Source of the DNA: Pseudopyrenochaeta lycopersici
Lineage: Eukaryota > Ascomycota > Dothideomycetes > Pleosporales > Pseudopyrenochaetaceae
Direction of reading: 5' to 3'
DNA: 64,000 bases
Assembly (NCBI GenBank): GCA_003313425.1
Contig: NHZP01000001.1
Span: forward strand, 806,001-870,000
Shown: piece after piece, positions 10,538 through 22,069 of the stretch
Position numbering within the stretch: the stretch's first letter is position 1
Layout of the letters: the number at the start of each line of letters is the position of its first letter
Translations under genes and position numbers: made by a program
Notes under the pieces: generated by a model
What the model saw: only the letters and a program-made list of their open reading frames with translations
Database searches by the model: none
Told to the model about the DNA's origin: nothing

Positions 10538-12191
10538 ATGAAAGCCGCCGTTCCACTTTTCTTGGTCTCGGTGGCGTTAGGGAGTGCCATACCAAGAGAA
10601 GACACAAAGAGAGACACTTTTGATCAAGATGATTTTGTGTACGTTGATGGGTTGAGGCTGTTTGATTCGAAAGGTCTACACTATCTGACTGGTAACTTCC
10701 GACCATGGCAGTTTGTAGCAATGCTAGAACATTGACATGAGCTCACAGGAATCAACTATTGGGCTTGTATGAACTTGGCGGCAGATACTTCTTCAGGAGG
10801 TAATTACTCCCGCCTGGTCACAGAGCTTGATCAGATGGCCGACAAAGGTATCAACCATCTTCGTATAATGGCAGCCTCCGAGGGTGCACCAACACCACAG
10901 CCTTTTAGAATGAACCCGCCTCTTCTAGAAGCACCAGGAGAGTACAATGAAGATATTTTCAAGGGCCTGGACATTTGCCTGGATGAGATGTCAAAGCGCG
11001 GCATGCGGGCTACTATGACGTTGGGAAATGAATGGCAATGGAGTGGAGGCTTCGCGCAATTTGTATCTTGGGCAACAGATGACACCCCAATACCATATCC
11101 AGAGTCATGGAATCTCACAGCACCACCTCAGCGCGAGATTCCTGGAACCGGATGGGGCAATTACACAAGACAAGGCATAGACGCTGCTCCATATCGGGAG
11201 TTCACTACCTTTTCGAACTTGATCTACAATAACAGCCAGGCCGAGGAGTGGTATAAAGATCACATTAAGACAGTAATGAGTCGTCAGAATACAATCAATG
11301 GGCGGCTATACACCGAAGATCCGACAATAATGACATGGCAGCTCGCAAATGAACCCCAGGCCTCAGATGAACTCGGCTGGACCGGTCCGTACAATATTTT
11401 CCTCAAACCAAATCCGGATGACCTGCTCTTCCCATGGGTAGACCGCATCTCATCGTATATCCGCTCAATGAGTCCGAAGCAACTCGTTAGCGTTGGTCTC
11501 GAGAGTAAGCAAGGGGAATACTATTTCAAGAAAGTGCACAACTTCACGACGGTGGACTATGCAACGACTCACTGCTGGGTTCAGAATTGGGGTGTCTACG
11601 ATATGTACAACTCTAGCGAGGCGAATTTGAAGAAAGCGCAGGATTTTGCACGAGATTTCATGAGGAACTCGAGCCGGTGGGCGGCAGATATAGGAAAGCC
11701 AGTGTTCCTCGAGGAATTTGGTATGGCCAGGGACAATTGGGAGAATCAAGATAAAGAGTATCCCTACCTTAGCAGCGCATCCACGTCCCACAAAGATGCT
11801 TACTTCAAGGTTGGCCTTCACCCAGCAAATTATTTGCAGCTACTTACACACGTCCAGGCAATCATCGGAACGGTAATGGATGAATTTCGTAATGGTGGAG
11901 CGTACATTGGTACATCTCCGTGGGCTTATGGCGGTGTCTATCGGCCTGAGACGCAACATGTTAATGAATTCGGCATGGGTAAGTGACCCCGATCATGTAC
12001 AGACTGAAGATGAAACATCCACTGACTTTGGGCCTCAACTTTTCGCAGTATGGGCCGGCGATCCACCACATGAAAGCCCAGGGTGGTATGACTTGTATGA
12101 TACTGACGAGGCTATGAGCATTGTTCACGCACAGCAACAGGTAATTGCGAAGTGGATTGCAGAGAATGGAAAGAATAGTACAGGCTACTGA
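10538..12191 (+). CDS. Secreted GH5 endo-1,4-beta-mannanase
   Basis: Predicted 492-residue glycoside hydrolase family 5 (subfamily 7-like) enzyme cleaving beta-1,4-mannans in plant cell walls. Signal peptide about residues 1-17 (MKAAVPLFLVSVALGSA). The GH5 core includes LTGINYWACMNLA, a TWQLANEPQ strand with the acid/base Glu at about 253, and VFLEEFGMARDNW with the nucleophile Glu at about 374. Exons: 10538-10691, 10749-11809, 11858-11978, 12049-12191. The 48-nt second intron (GTTGGC...TCCAG) has no stop and keeps frame if retained; removing it gives AYFKAIIGTVMDEFRNGGA, which fits the family far better. No carbohydrate-binding module seen. Confidence 0.9.
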
Positions 12192-12658
12192 GAGGGAACA
12201 ATACCTGCTGGTCGCTCCACGGTGTGTTTTTGGCCTTTGAGGGGATCAAGCAAGCTAGGATCGCGTTGTCGTACATCGCAGGCTTCTGTACAATACGCGT
12301 TGGCATTGGATAGCACCGATAAAATGTCAAGTTGGTAGACAGCAATGAATACGCGACAACGATGAGCCCAGGCCTGGACTTTAGCATGGTTCCTCATCTG
12401 GCATAATGTGCCAAGGTATTGGGTAAGTGCAGGGCGCATTTTCAGCTTTCCACGGCCCATTTCAGCTCCACTCGTTTAAAATGACTTGAAAGAGTTCGAT
12501 TCCCATTAAATGCCATTACTGCATGCAACTCATGGCGTAAAGTACATGATTATCCGCCGAACGCCACGCTATGCATAAAAACAAAACATTAGGATGCAGC
12601 CTCACCGTGACAAGGCCTTGCAGTCCAGTAGCCAAGAGACTGGAGCCAGCTAGCCACT
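12192..12658. other. Intergenic between convergent mannanase and MFS genes
   Basis: 3' flanks; only short frames. A GTTCGATTCCC string near 12498 is not part of a foldable tRNA. Confidence 0.5.
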
Positions 12659-14219
12659 TTACTTGTTCAGCTGCTGTTCCCGCTTCAGCGCCTCGCGGAA
12701 CTTGGCTCCTCGGACTAGGATCAGAAGAACACCAGGGATGCAGATGAGATCAAGAATCCCAAGGCCAGTGAAACACCAGCGCAGACCCATACTATCTATA
12801 AGCTTAGCTATGATAGCTGCGCAGATAGCGGCAGCAACATTGCGCATAAATCCTCCAAGAGCTACCAAACTGGCCGTTTGAGCGGGATCGCACTCTGTTT
12901 GGAAGGAAGTGCTGGTGACAAACACAATGGCAACTCCAACCGCTGCAAGAGCTGATCCGAAGAGGCCGAAGGCCGGGTGCGCGCGTCCATGAACAAACCA
13001 GCCAAACATGATCTTGCCACCGGCTGCAATAATAAATCCGGGAACCTGAATGGCCATTCTTCGTTCGGGAGAGACTTTGCCATCGGGACTATTTGCGATC
13101 GCCTTCTTGCGCATGGCATCAGAAAGGCGACCGACGACGATTGAGGCGATGAACATTGCAATACCAGGGCAGAGGAAGGAATAACCGACGTATTCAGGCT
13201 TCCAACCATAATTGGCTTTCCAGACCGTGGTAAACGCAATGTACATCCCGTACAGACCGGAGAACTGCAACGCGCCATTGACGGAGACGATCAAGTGAGG
13301 CGGGTACTTAAGGAGACGCATGAATTTACGGAAGGATGGCCGAGGAGCCTTAGGGACCTTGGAGTCTGTGCACGGCTTTGTTCGAAGTTTGGGGATGGAA
13401 AACCAGGGCTGGTTTGCAAGCGCAGTACCATTGCCGACCAAGGATCGTAAAGTCTCTGGCATGCAGAAGCAGATGGCGAAGTAGATCGGAAGACTTGTGA
13501 CTGAGAGAAAGCCAAAGACCCATCTCCACCTTGTCACGCTCGCAAACTGGCCACCAATGACTGGACCAAGAATGGGACCAAGCTGGGGCCCCATGAGAAA
13601 CCAGGCCAGAGCAGATGCACGGCTAGCAGGCTCAGTGATATCAGCTACGGTGCCGGCTCCAACAGAGAAGACAATGCAAGATCCGAAGGCCTGGAAGATA
13701 CGCAGAAAATATAGAAGGGCAATATGTGGCGGAAGTACGGCGAGCAATGTGTTGGACACGAGAAAACTGCCGAGACCAACCATATACACCAACTTTCGTC
13801 CACCAACATCAGAAGCCGCTGCACCAAAGAGAGGCTACACCATATTAGCATTGCGAATTGCAATCTCATTTTGGAACACATACTGCGATAGCGAACACGA
13901 CCATGTACATTGAAACAGTTCCATTTACTACAGCTTTCGAGGCTTTGAAGATCTCCTGGAAAAGCGGGAGGGAAGGTAGGTAGATAGCTCCACATAGTGG
14001 CCCAAAGAAGCCTGCTGCTGTTACGACAGCAAGAATGAAACGCCTTCGATTAACCGAGAAGGCCGAATAAGGCGGAGGCGGTGGTGCAGGAGCAGCATCG
14101 CTGGTCAATGACTGTTCCGCTTCGTCAAGAGGATGTGGTGAAGGATAGTCGTCACTGTCGATACTTTCACGACACCGATCGTAGTGGTGGGCTTTCTCGA
14201 AGTCGACTGGAGAACGCAT
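12659..14219 (-). CDS. DHA1-family MFS transporter, possible DTR1-like exporter
   Basis: Predicted 503-residue major facilitator with about 12 membrane helices. The hydrophilic N-terminus (about 90 residues, acidic then Pro-rich) precedes helix 1 (RRRFILAVVTAAGFFGPLCG). Motif A reads GAAASDVGGRKLVYM, and GPQLGPILGPVIGGQ matches the DHA1 (drug:H+ antiporter) motif C. A 49-nt intron at 13835-13883 (GTATGT, gctaat branch-like motif, GTGTAG) joins AIA to PLFGAAA. I chose the ATG at 14219, since the 76 upstream in-frame codons look like leader. Known context: yeast Dtr1, a dityrosine transporter, belongs to this family, and here the gene is the nearest one to a DIT2/DIT1-like pair, though 3.2 kb away. 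Export of that pair's product is an inference; another small molecule is equally possible on sequence alone. Confidence 0.85.
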
Positions 14220-17200
14220 GTTGAAGGATGATGATTTCGTCCACAATGGGACTCTTGGGTTGAAGTATATGCATGTTTGCTTCAGCACCGCCCAGTCATC
14301 GGAGTCTCCTACGTGCCGACCATGCGCAGCGCCGCACAAGTTAAGACCTTGTTCTAGGCGCTGTGTTGTGCTTCCAGCAGCCCTGCAGGATTGGCCCGCT
14401 CCTACTCGTCCATTCAGCCTAACCCTTGCGAAGCGATTTATTTTCATCCCGGCTGTGGTCAGCTCCCAAAGGAAAGCTTAGGCAAGCCGTAGTGCGTCGC
14501 CAAGCGGCCCGCTCTCACCTCAGCCAGCCCGGGCTTGCCAGCCTCCGACTCCTTTAGGACTTCACTCGGCGAGCCCAGCACGGTGTTGGCGATACACAGA
14601 CCGCTCTGCACGTGGCTCCATGGATGCCAGACTGGATCATACTATTCGCTATTACAGTTGGGAGCGTGCTCTGCCCATCTACGATCTCAACACTTTTTGC
14701 AACTTGGTGTATAACAAGCCACGGCCCGCCGCATCCGTTTTTCCCATCCTTGACCCTGAAAGAAGGGTTGTTTGTGCAGTTGAGGAAGGGATGAAAGGTC
14801 TGGTCCTGGAATTTTGTTTGCCCAGTTGTGAAAGGTACGTGCGTGAAACTTTCTTCACAGGCGACCATTTTGATACCAAAGGGAAATATGCAAAAAGGGT
14901 GTATTGCGTTAGCGCCCGCCTGACACCGCTAATCGAGATTTTGGGGAGCTGGGGGCCGCCCAAGCGTGAGGCTGAAGACCCTACCCTGGTAGCGCCACAC
15001 TAGCCTTGCCAGCTCAAACCTCACTTCGCTTACCTCTGGCCTTGACTTCACGCGAAGCTCTCTAAGTGGTGCCCGCTATTCATGCTGATAGCATAGTGCT
15101 TGAAGAACATGCCACGAGGAGATGGTAATTCGGCGTCAAATTACACAATTGGCTTTACATTTCATGCCTATTCTGCTGTGGCGTGTGTCATTCGGTCATT
15201 CGCCCCAGATCGGGACGTGCTTCATCGCCGTACGATTATTGACTTTGATTCATATCAGGCTCTAGGAAGGTATAGCAAACTAACATAAGGGCCTGGACTG
15301 CTATTACCAGATCACGATATTGGACTTGAGTCATCTGCAACAGGGCATCAGAGATTGGGAGACACATTCTGGGGTACTTCGCAACATCATTCACTACATG
15401 ATTCATGCTACAGCCAAACGCGACGACAAATGTGACATCTTGAGGCGCTCCTTAGATCCTCGTCTTGAACATGTTAGCAACAAATGGCGGCGCTGTTCGC
15501 GCGCCTATGCCTCCATAAAACCAATTATGGCCCAGGCTGTTGTCGCTTCGAAGCTGTGGGTTCAAAATCTTTGAAACAATTTGTCGTTGTATGGGCCGAT
15601 ATCAAATGAACTTTGATCTGCGTGGTATGCGGTTAGCAGATCATCATACTCCCCCGAAATCTTAAGTGCAATGATATATATTCGTGGAGACACAGCAACG
15701 CCGAACGATTGATTTTGGGTAGCCTCTTGTTCCTCACAAATCGTGTGCAAATGACCTCCATCTCCTATAAGTTGTGGCTTGCGTTCAGAAACTGAAAGAT
15801 TAGTTTCGTGCCTTTTCCCAATATTGTGGATGAACGGTCCTAGCTGACAAGTGGCCGAACCTGATACCTTCGGATTTTACCAAAACACTGTGTGAGTTAG
15901 TCCTCGGCATTGCTATGCTCCAATAGCTGCACGATCTGGATAGATCAAAGCAAAATCTGGTAACGCAACTTGAATCCTTCAAAAACACTTATTTCACCAA
16001 CGAAGCATGCTCCGTACGCTTTGCATAGGGCTGCAGAGGTGACGCAATGCTGTCCATCTCATGACGAATCAACGCTACTTCATGATACGTCTCAGTTGCA
16101 TAAATACTACAAGAGCAACCTGTACGGCTATTGACGCTTGATCATGTCGTGTTCATGACACCGCTTGTACGAGTGATTTGAACGGAGCGTAAATCTTCCT
16201 TCACGCTTTCCAACGGCAGCTTCCTTCACAGTGCGACTGTCATCACACCTTTCCGGAGAAATAGGATCACCAAATCAAGGCCCGTGGGCAGAAGGAAGTT
16301 TGGTTCTGCTACGAACAAAAATATGGAGACTACTTACGCTAAGTTGGACGACGTGGGACGTTAAGAACCCGAGCGGGCATACTTGAGCTATTTAGCACGT
16401 GCAATTTCCCCCAGCGAGTACAAAGGCAACGTGATATGTGGGGGCTCTACATCATAAGAAAACGCCCCATGCCCGTCTGACAGCGGCATGACAGTGCGCA
16501 ATTGCTTCCCAAGGGCTGGTAATTCCGAGTTGGTGCCGACTGACGATCTCCACTTTCAGCCTTACAGAATTTTATATCAGATGTCTTTTGTCCCTAGATT
16601 GTTTGTCTTCGCAGCACAGTATAAGTATTGTTCCTCGTTGGATTCAGGAGGTACACAAATTTCATGTTCTTGATAGACTATCAATAGAAGAAATTCACTC
16701 AGTTAAGGTGCATACATCTCGTAGGACACAGTATCTCTCTCTTGCAAGTACAATAGTTAGGCGTGCAGTCATTTCCTACCCCTGTGCTTACTGTATCCAA
16801 GCTGTGCTGCTTTGTTCGCACCGCCGCATCCTTCCTTGGCATCCACCAAAAATACCCTGGTAACATCCTTGTCAGCGTTTAATGACCGATCGCAAACGAA
16901 CTGTCTGACTCGGCGATTATATTTTTATTTTCTCCATTGAACTTCACTTTCGGGTCAGCTTGATGTTACCGTTGAAGTGCTAAGTGGACCTCTGATGGAA
17001 AACTTCTTCCCCAGATGGAGCTGTACCTGGCTAATATTCCGTCGAGGGTCTGCAGGCTTTGACGATTCGGCGAATACTTGATCAGAACGACGGGAACATG
17101 CGACGCACAACACGTTGGGCGGGTGTAGGCGAGAGGTTTAATATACATCTTTGAATTCAACAAAGATTGCAGATCGTTGGGACAGTCGTGCCATGGACTT

Positions 17201-17454
17201 GGGACTGTTGTAGATGAAGTTTAATAAATATTCAATTTGTGCTACCTCCCAACCATTCAAAAGCGAACATATGCCCAATGGTATATCCTTGCGCAACTGG
17301 CCTTTTCTATTGACAGTGTTGTTGGTTTTTTTGTGCTTCTTCGGGCCATCCCGAACGCCATCGCTATGCAAATGTTGTGAAACCATTACATTCATCCATT
17401 AGTCTTTGCTCTTTCTCGGCAGCGGATTTTCGTGCCTGAACTCCGTCACGCGAT
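14220..17454. other. 3.2-kb gene-free stretch between MFS and P450 genes
   Basis: Several frames of 60-130 codons occur on both strands (for example 14620-15003 plus) but none shows domains, signal peptide or splice continuity. Base composition looks mixed without long A/T-only runs. I see no transposon ends or long repeats, though an old decayed element cannot be excluded by eye. Confidence 0.45.
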
Positions 17455-18987
17455 TTATGGCGCCTTCTCCGAGACGGCGTTGATCGATTCAAATTTTATC
17501 TTCAAGCCCCTGGGGTACAGTGGGCCGGCCGGTGTCATGCGTCCGTCCCACTTCTCATCAACCTTCCACTTGCATCCTCGTACCAACTCCACAAGCGTGA
17601 TGCGCAGCTGCTGCATCGCAAACTTCTGGCCCAAGCATGCTCGCTTTCCACCATGGAAGCTAATGAAGGTTGCTTTGGAGTTTGCTCGGCGGTACAAGTG
17701 GTTAATCTCCTCATTCGTGGTGCCCCAACGGGAAGGCTTGAAGTCCTCAGCGTCTGCACCCCAAAATTCGACGTCGCGGTTAGTGGAATAAGCATTATAG
17801 CCCAGGTAGACGCCTCCAGGAACAGGGATCTTGTTTCCAAGCACGATTGGTGTTGTAGTGCAACGATTGATGAGTTGCGAGATTGGCGGGAACATGCGCA
17901 GACTTTCGTACAGGACTGCAGTGAGGAGGGGTAGATCGTGAAGCTCAGCATAGTCAGGCTCGTAGTCAGCGGGTGCATTGGCAGGAAATAGCGTGTCGAT
18001 CTCTTTGCGAACGGCATCCTGGACTTCGGTGTGGGTTCCAAGGAGATATAGGAGCGACATGAGGGCAATTTGAGGGTTCTCATGACCTGCGAGGAATGTG
18101 CTGACGAGATTGTCGTCGAGGTCCTTGTCTGTGAGTATTCCCTCGCGATGCGAACCAATCAGTCTGCAAGCAACATTGCTCCTGTCGTTCTCATTGCAGA
18201 CATGGTGGTTGTGTCCGTTGGTGATAGCAGTGCGCAGTGTGTCACGGAATTGCCTGTTAAGAAGGCGGCCGAGCTTCCTGATCTTCAATGGCAGATGATC
18301 GAGAAATGGGAAGTTCATGAAAATGGGTTTAAAGATGATGGGCTTGATCTTCATCTGTATCGTGTGTAGCGGGGCGTCTGCATGCTGCAGTGTGTCGAAG
18401 CTCGATTCGTACAAAACCTCGGAGAGGTTGGCGAGGGCATAGCGATGGAGTTGGGTGTAAATTGGGATTGCGTTACCACCAGCCTTCTTTGAGTCGCCCA
18501 AGAACATGTCTCTCAAGATCCTAGAGTTCTTCCATAATTGCTCCGAGTCGTGATCAGCCTGCAGACCTGGCTTGATGACGCCATGGTAGAGCTTCCACTT
18601 TTCGCCATGGGCACTGATGATGTTTTCGCCAGTGTACTCAGCGAGTACACTATGGGGAATTTTGATATTGTTTCCAGATTTCGCATAGATGTCCTCATGC
18701 TTGAGGATTTCCGCAACATACGAAGGTTTGGTGACGAGGATATTCCATTGTCCACCGAAGAAGAGTTTGACTGCTCCATACTTGGCGAGAGGCTCCTTCA
18801 TGTATTGGCGGTAAAGCTCAGCTTGATCCACGTCCTTGAAGAGGGGAAGAAGGCCATAGTAAAAGGGGATCGTGGGAATATTTTTTGGGAAATTACGGGG
18901 TGGTGTGAATAGGGCAATGAAGAATGAGACGACTGCGAAGAAAGTCGCAAAGACAGCCACAAACACCAATGAAAGATAGGAAACCAT
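17455..18987 (-). CDS. DIT2-like: Cytochrome P450, CYP56/DIT2-like
   Basis: Intronless 510-residue P450, full length for the class. N-terminal membrane anchor about residues 4-28. I-helix motif reads FLAGHEN instead of the usual AGxDT; an AGHEN form is what I associate with the fungal DIT2/CYP56 group. ExxR is ESLR, the PERF-type motif FKPSRW, and the haem loop FHGGKRACLGQ with ligand Cys451. Yeast Dit2 couples N-formyl-tyrosine to the bisformyl dityrosine of the spore wall. The gene is divergent from a DIT1-family synthase, the same arrangement as in yeast, which strongly supports the assignment. The substrate here may still differ (a free or modified isocyanide product). Confidence 0.87.
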   Translation of the reverse strand: MVSYLSLVFVAVFATFFAVVSFFIALFTPPRNFPKNIPTIPFYYGLLPLFKDVDQAELYRQYMKEPLAKYGAVKLFFGGQWNILVTKPSYVAEILKHEDIYAKSGNNIKIPHSVLAEYTGENIISAHGEKWKLYHGVIKPGLQADHDSEQLWKNSRILRDMFLGDSKKAGGNAIPIYTQLHRYALANLSEVLYESSFDTLQHADAPLHTIQMKIKPIIFKPIFMNFPFLDHLPLKIRKLGRLLNRQFRDTLRTAITNGHNHHVCNENDRSNVACRLIGSHREGILTDKDLDDNLVSTFLAGHENPQIALMSLLYLLGTHTEVQDAVRKEIDTLFPANAPADYEPDYAELHDLPLLTAVLYESLRMFPPISQLINRCTTTPIVLGNKIPVPGGVYLGYNAYSTNRDVEFWGADAEDFKPSRWGTTNEEINHLYRRANSKATFISFHGGKRACLGQKFAMQQLRITLVELVRGCKWKVDEKWDGRMTPAGPLYPRGLKIKFESINAVSEKAP

Positions 18988-19957
18988 GATGCTAGATTGG
19001 AGTCGATGTCACGATTGCTGAGAGAGGATGTCCTGGGCGAGCATATATGAAACTGGCGAGCAACGATAGGCGCATGCCAGCCCTACATTGGAGGCGGTGC
19101 CTCCGCCCAAGCTGAGGAGCGAAGCGCGATGGCTGGCGCAAACACCATGTCCCACCCATGCGGGTCTGCCAGCCTCATGCAACCACATTTAGACAATAGA
19201 GAGACTTTGGCGGTAATGTATGGCTTACGGTGAGAAGCTTGGCTGTTTAGACCAATGTTGCGGCGGAAGTAGCAGGGTGACGGGATCTCCGAGCCAGATT
19301 ATGCATGCCAAGTAGTGCACAGAATGGTAGGACGACCTCTTAGGAGGCTAGTTAAGCGACAGTCCTGCCTCCACCGCCCAGCTGAAAGTCACTGCAGGAT
19401 TGTGGCTCGCTGAATCCCATGGCAAGCCGTCCGTGCCAGACCGCTTACTCTGGAAGCGCGCTGGTCTTCTTCTAGACCCATGCCGCCTGCTGCGGCCGCC
19501 AAGAGTCACTTTCAGGCGGACAGCAGCATGCCACTTTTCCCATTCGAGGCGCAAAACATCGAGAACCCCCCGCACCGCCGCCCGACACGTTGAACACTGC
19601 AGACCAATCCTGGTATCTGACCGGGTCGTAGCGAGATGAGAGCCGCCGCAATTAGCCATGCTAGTCGGTGTACGGACAGGGCGAAATGTGGCTGCCCATG
19701 GTCCATCCGCAGCTGGCTGGATTGCACGCCGCATGGACCGCGACGAGAAATAGCCTTTGTGATGCTTGAGACGGACACGTTAAGTCTCCTTCATATATTA
19801 GAGGCCGACGTGTTGGTCATGCAACTATCATTCAGCCCTTAGCATCGCTCATCCCCATCAGCATTTAGAGTTCATCTCGTCCACCCTTATTTCCTTTGTT
19901 TATCTTATTGCATCTTCACTTTAGCGGATACCCCAAACTTTTCATTAATCTTTCACA
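18988..19957. promoter_or_regulatory. Bidirectional promoter of the P450/DIT1-like pair
   Basis: About 970 bp between divergent start codons. It holds a GGAGGC/GCCTCC hairpin-like palindrome near 19090 and two strings fitting the yeast middle sporulation element core CRCAAA (19548-19556, GGCGCAAAA; near 19136, GGCGCAAAC). A pyrimidine-rich stretch precedes the DIT1-side start. The core hexamer is short enough to occur by chance, so the sites are suggestive only. Small frames on both strands here look accidental. Confidence 0.4.
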
Positions 19958-22069
19958 ATGCCTCCTCTAAACAAGGCCCTTTCCACCTACCACTGCATCC
20001 AGGGTATGTACTGGAGGAATGCCTCTGGTGAACTCCTGGCCGTCGAGGGTAGCAACTCCAAGTCACTACCAGAAGCATGGACACAATTGAAGGACATTGT
20101 TTGCTCCACCGAGGGAACATGGACCCAACTCCAACTCCCGTCTGGCAAGACCATCAAGACGCTTCCCATCACAGCTGATGTCCCAGCTCTTCTTAACATT
20201 CGCTCAAACTTCCCCCCATCATACCAACAAGAGGCAATCAACACTCAGGTTTCCGAAATCGAGCATGACAATGGTCTCTTCTTGGGTATGATTACATCAC
20301 GGCCAAAGTCCGTCAAGCTCGATGGCTTCAGCATCTGGGCAGAGCGCTTCATTCTTCTCGAGACCGAATTCCAGCCCTTTGCTCATATTTCGGCATCATC
20401 CACACCCTGGGCAGCAAAACAGCGAGAAACTTGCGCCGCCATCGCCGACATTTTCGAGCGCAGGCTTAAGAACGTATCAAAGGATGATCAGTGGCACCTC
20501 GGTGGCAAAGAGGCTTTCCTGAACCGCGTGTACGGTTATGTGGACAAGAACCTCCCAATCCAATGTGCTTTGCCTGCCTTCCCTTGCAAGTCTCCCAACC
20601 CCAACAAGGTCGGCGGTATCATGCCCGATCTTGCTGAGCACATCGCCATGGATGTCCTCCACGACTTTATCAAGGAAGTGAACACCATCTATGAGCCCGG
20701 TGCGACGATGTGGGTCATCAACGACGGACACGTCTTCTCTGATTGCAGTAAGTTTTAGCACTTTCACTACATCAGGATCCGAAACTAAGCAGCAATAGTC
20801 GGCGTTGACGACGAGATGATCGACACATACGATGCCTGCATGGCCGCGATCTTCCAGGAGCGTTATCCCGAGGAAGTTGGTCCCGTCCCAACCATCAAAT
20901 TCAAGGGCCTCAAGAACATCTTCGCGGCCGATTCTGACGGCTTCCAAGGCCTGCAAAAGTTGCTCCTCAACTCACACAAGATGCCACATCCCGTCAAGAC
21001 TAAGCTCACTGGCGAGGCCGAGCTCTGCAGGAAACTCATGTTGGGCATTGGTGGACCGGATCGCGCCTACATTCGTCAGTTGATCACCGAGCAGGAGCCC
21101 GATGCGCTTGGCCTCTACCGTGGCCAGACTCGCTTCATGCTTGAGGATCTTGCCGATATTCCTTCGGTCAAGTCCCTTAGTGGCAAGCAGAAGAAGAAGA
21201 CTGCCGCTCTCGTTGCTGAGGAGATGATGTCCCGCAACCAGGCATACTCCAACTTGACTGAGCTGCTCCTTCCCAACTATGTTCGCCTCTCTATTCACGC
21301 CCACAACAATGCCGGTCCCAAGTTCGCTGTTCGTCTGCTACCCGCAAACAAAGTCCGCGCCATCGATTCCCTCCAAACCCGCCTGGAGCCCAACCCCACT
21401 TACGAATTCCAGCTTCCAACCCCGTGGCACAACTGCATGATCAAGGTTGAAGGCGATGAGTTTATGTACCTAGCTCGGGCCCAGATTGCCAGGCAAGCTT
21501 TGGAGAGCCCAGACTTTAGCGGCTCCTGGGTCGATGGGCCCGATGGCTCATACTTCAGCTTGAAGCGCAAGTCAGCGGATGGAGTTGGTGCCACTGCTCC
21601 GGCTAATGTTGTTGCTCCTATCATAACAGCGACTGAGAAGGTCAGCATCTTCAACCAGAACAAGAAGAGCACCATCGTCATCGTCTCCCCGGTTGGAGAA
21701 CAGAAGAAGCCCATCATCATCTGCTCTCCCGTCGTTGGCAAGAACAAGCCAATCATTGTTACCTCTCCCACAGCGGAGGGACAGAGGCCCATTGTCATCT
21801 GCTCTCCCGTTGGCCGCAAGCAGGCCATATTCTCCCCAATCGCCGAGAAGGTTCGCTCTCCCATCGGCTCCCCTATTGTGCGCACCAAGACTTCCGTCGT
21901 TGCGTGCGATCTTTCTAGCGAGAAGGGTGCTTCGGCTACTGTCTCTCCCATTGGCCCAAGCCCGCTCAGGCGCCAGGACACGCACTTTGTCCAGGCCGGA
22001 GAGAAGAACAAGATGCGCAGGCTCCTCCCCGTCATCTCCATGCTTCGTTCGATCCGCTCTCAGTCTTGA
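19958..22069 (+). CDS. DIT1-like: DIT1/PvcA-family (isocyanide synthase-type) enzyme with repeat tail
   Basis: Predicted 686-residue pyoverdine/dityrosine-biosynthesis family protein. Family members turn the amine of tyrosine or other amino acids into N-formyl or isocyanide groups. Signature blocks: LPAFPCKSPNPNK (about residues 205-217), MPDLAEHIAMDVL, and the DGHVFSD block (about 256-262) running into IGVDDEMIDTYDACM after a 51-nt intron (20748-20798, GTAAGT...AATAG). The domain ends near residue 540. Beyond it is a tail (about 545-630) of short repeats built on I-V/I-x-SP-V (IVIVSPVGEQ, IIICSPVVGK, IVICSPVGRK), spaced 14-18 residues, then a basic end. Yeast Dit1 is about 540 residues and I know of no such tail there. 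It is divergent from a CYP56-like P450. Product identity is open: dityrosine precursor or another isocyanide. Confidence 0.88.

Noticed and set aside
12495..12507. tRNA B-box-like GTTCGATTCCC
   Set aside because: The T stem does not pair and no A box is present upstream.
14220..14447. N-terminal extension of the MFS transporter by 76 codons
   Set aside because: Composition is leader-like, and the ATG at 14219 begins the acidic tail typical of these transporters.
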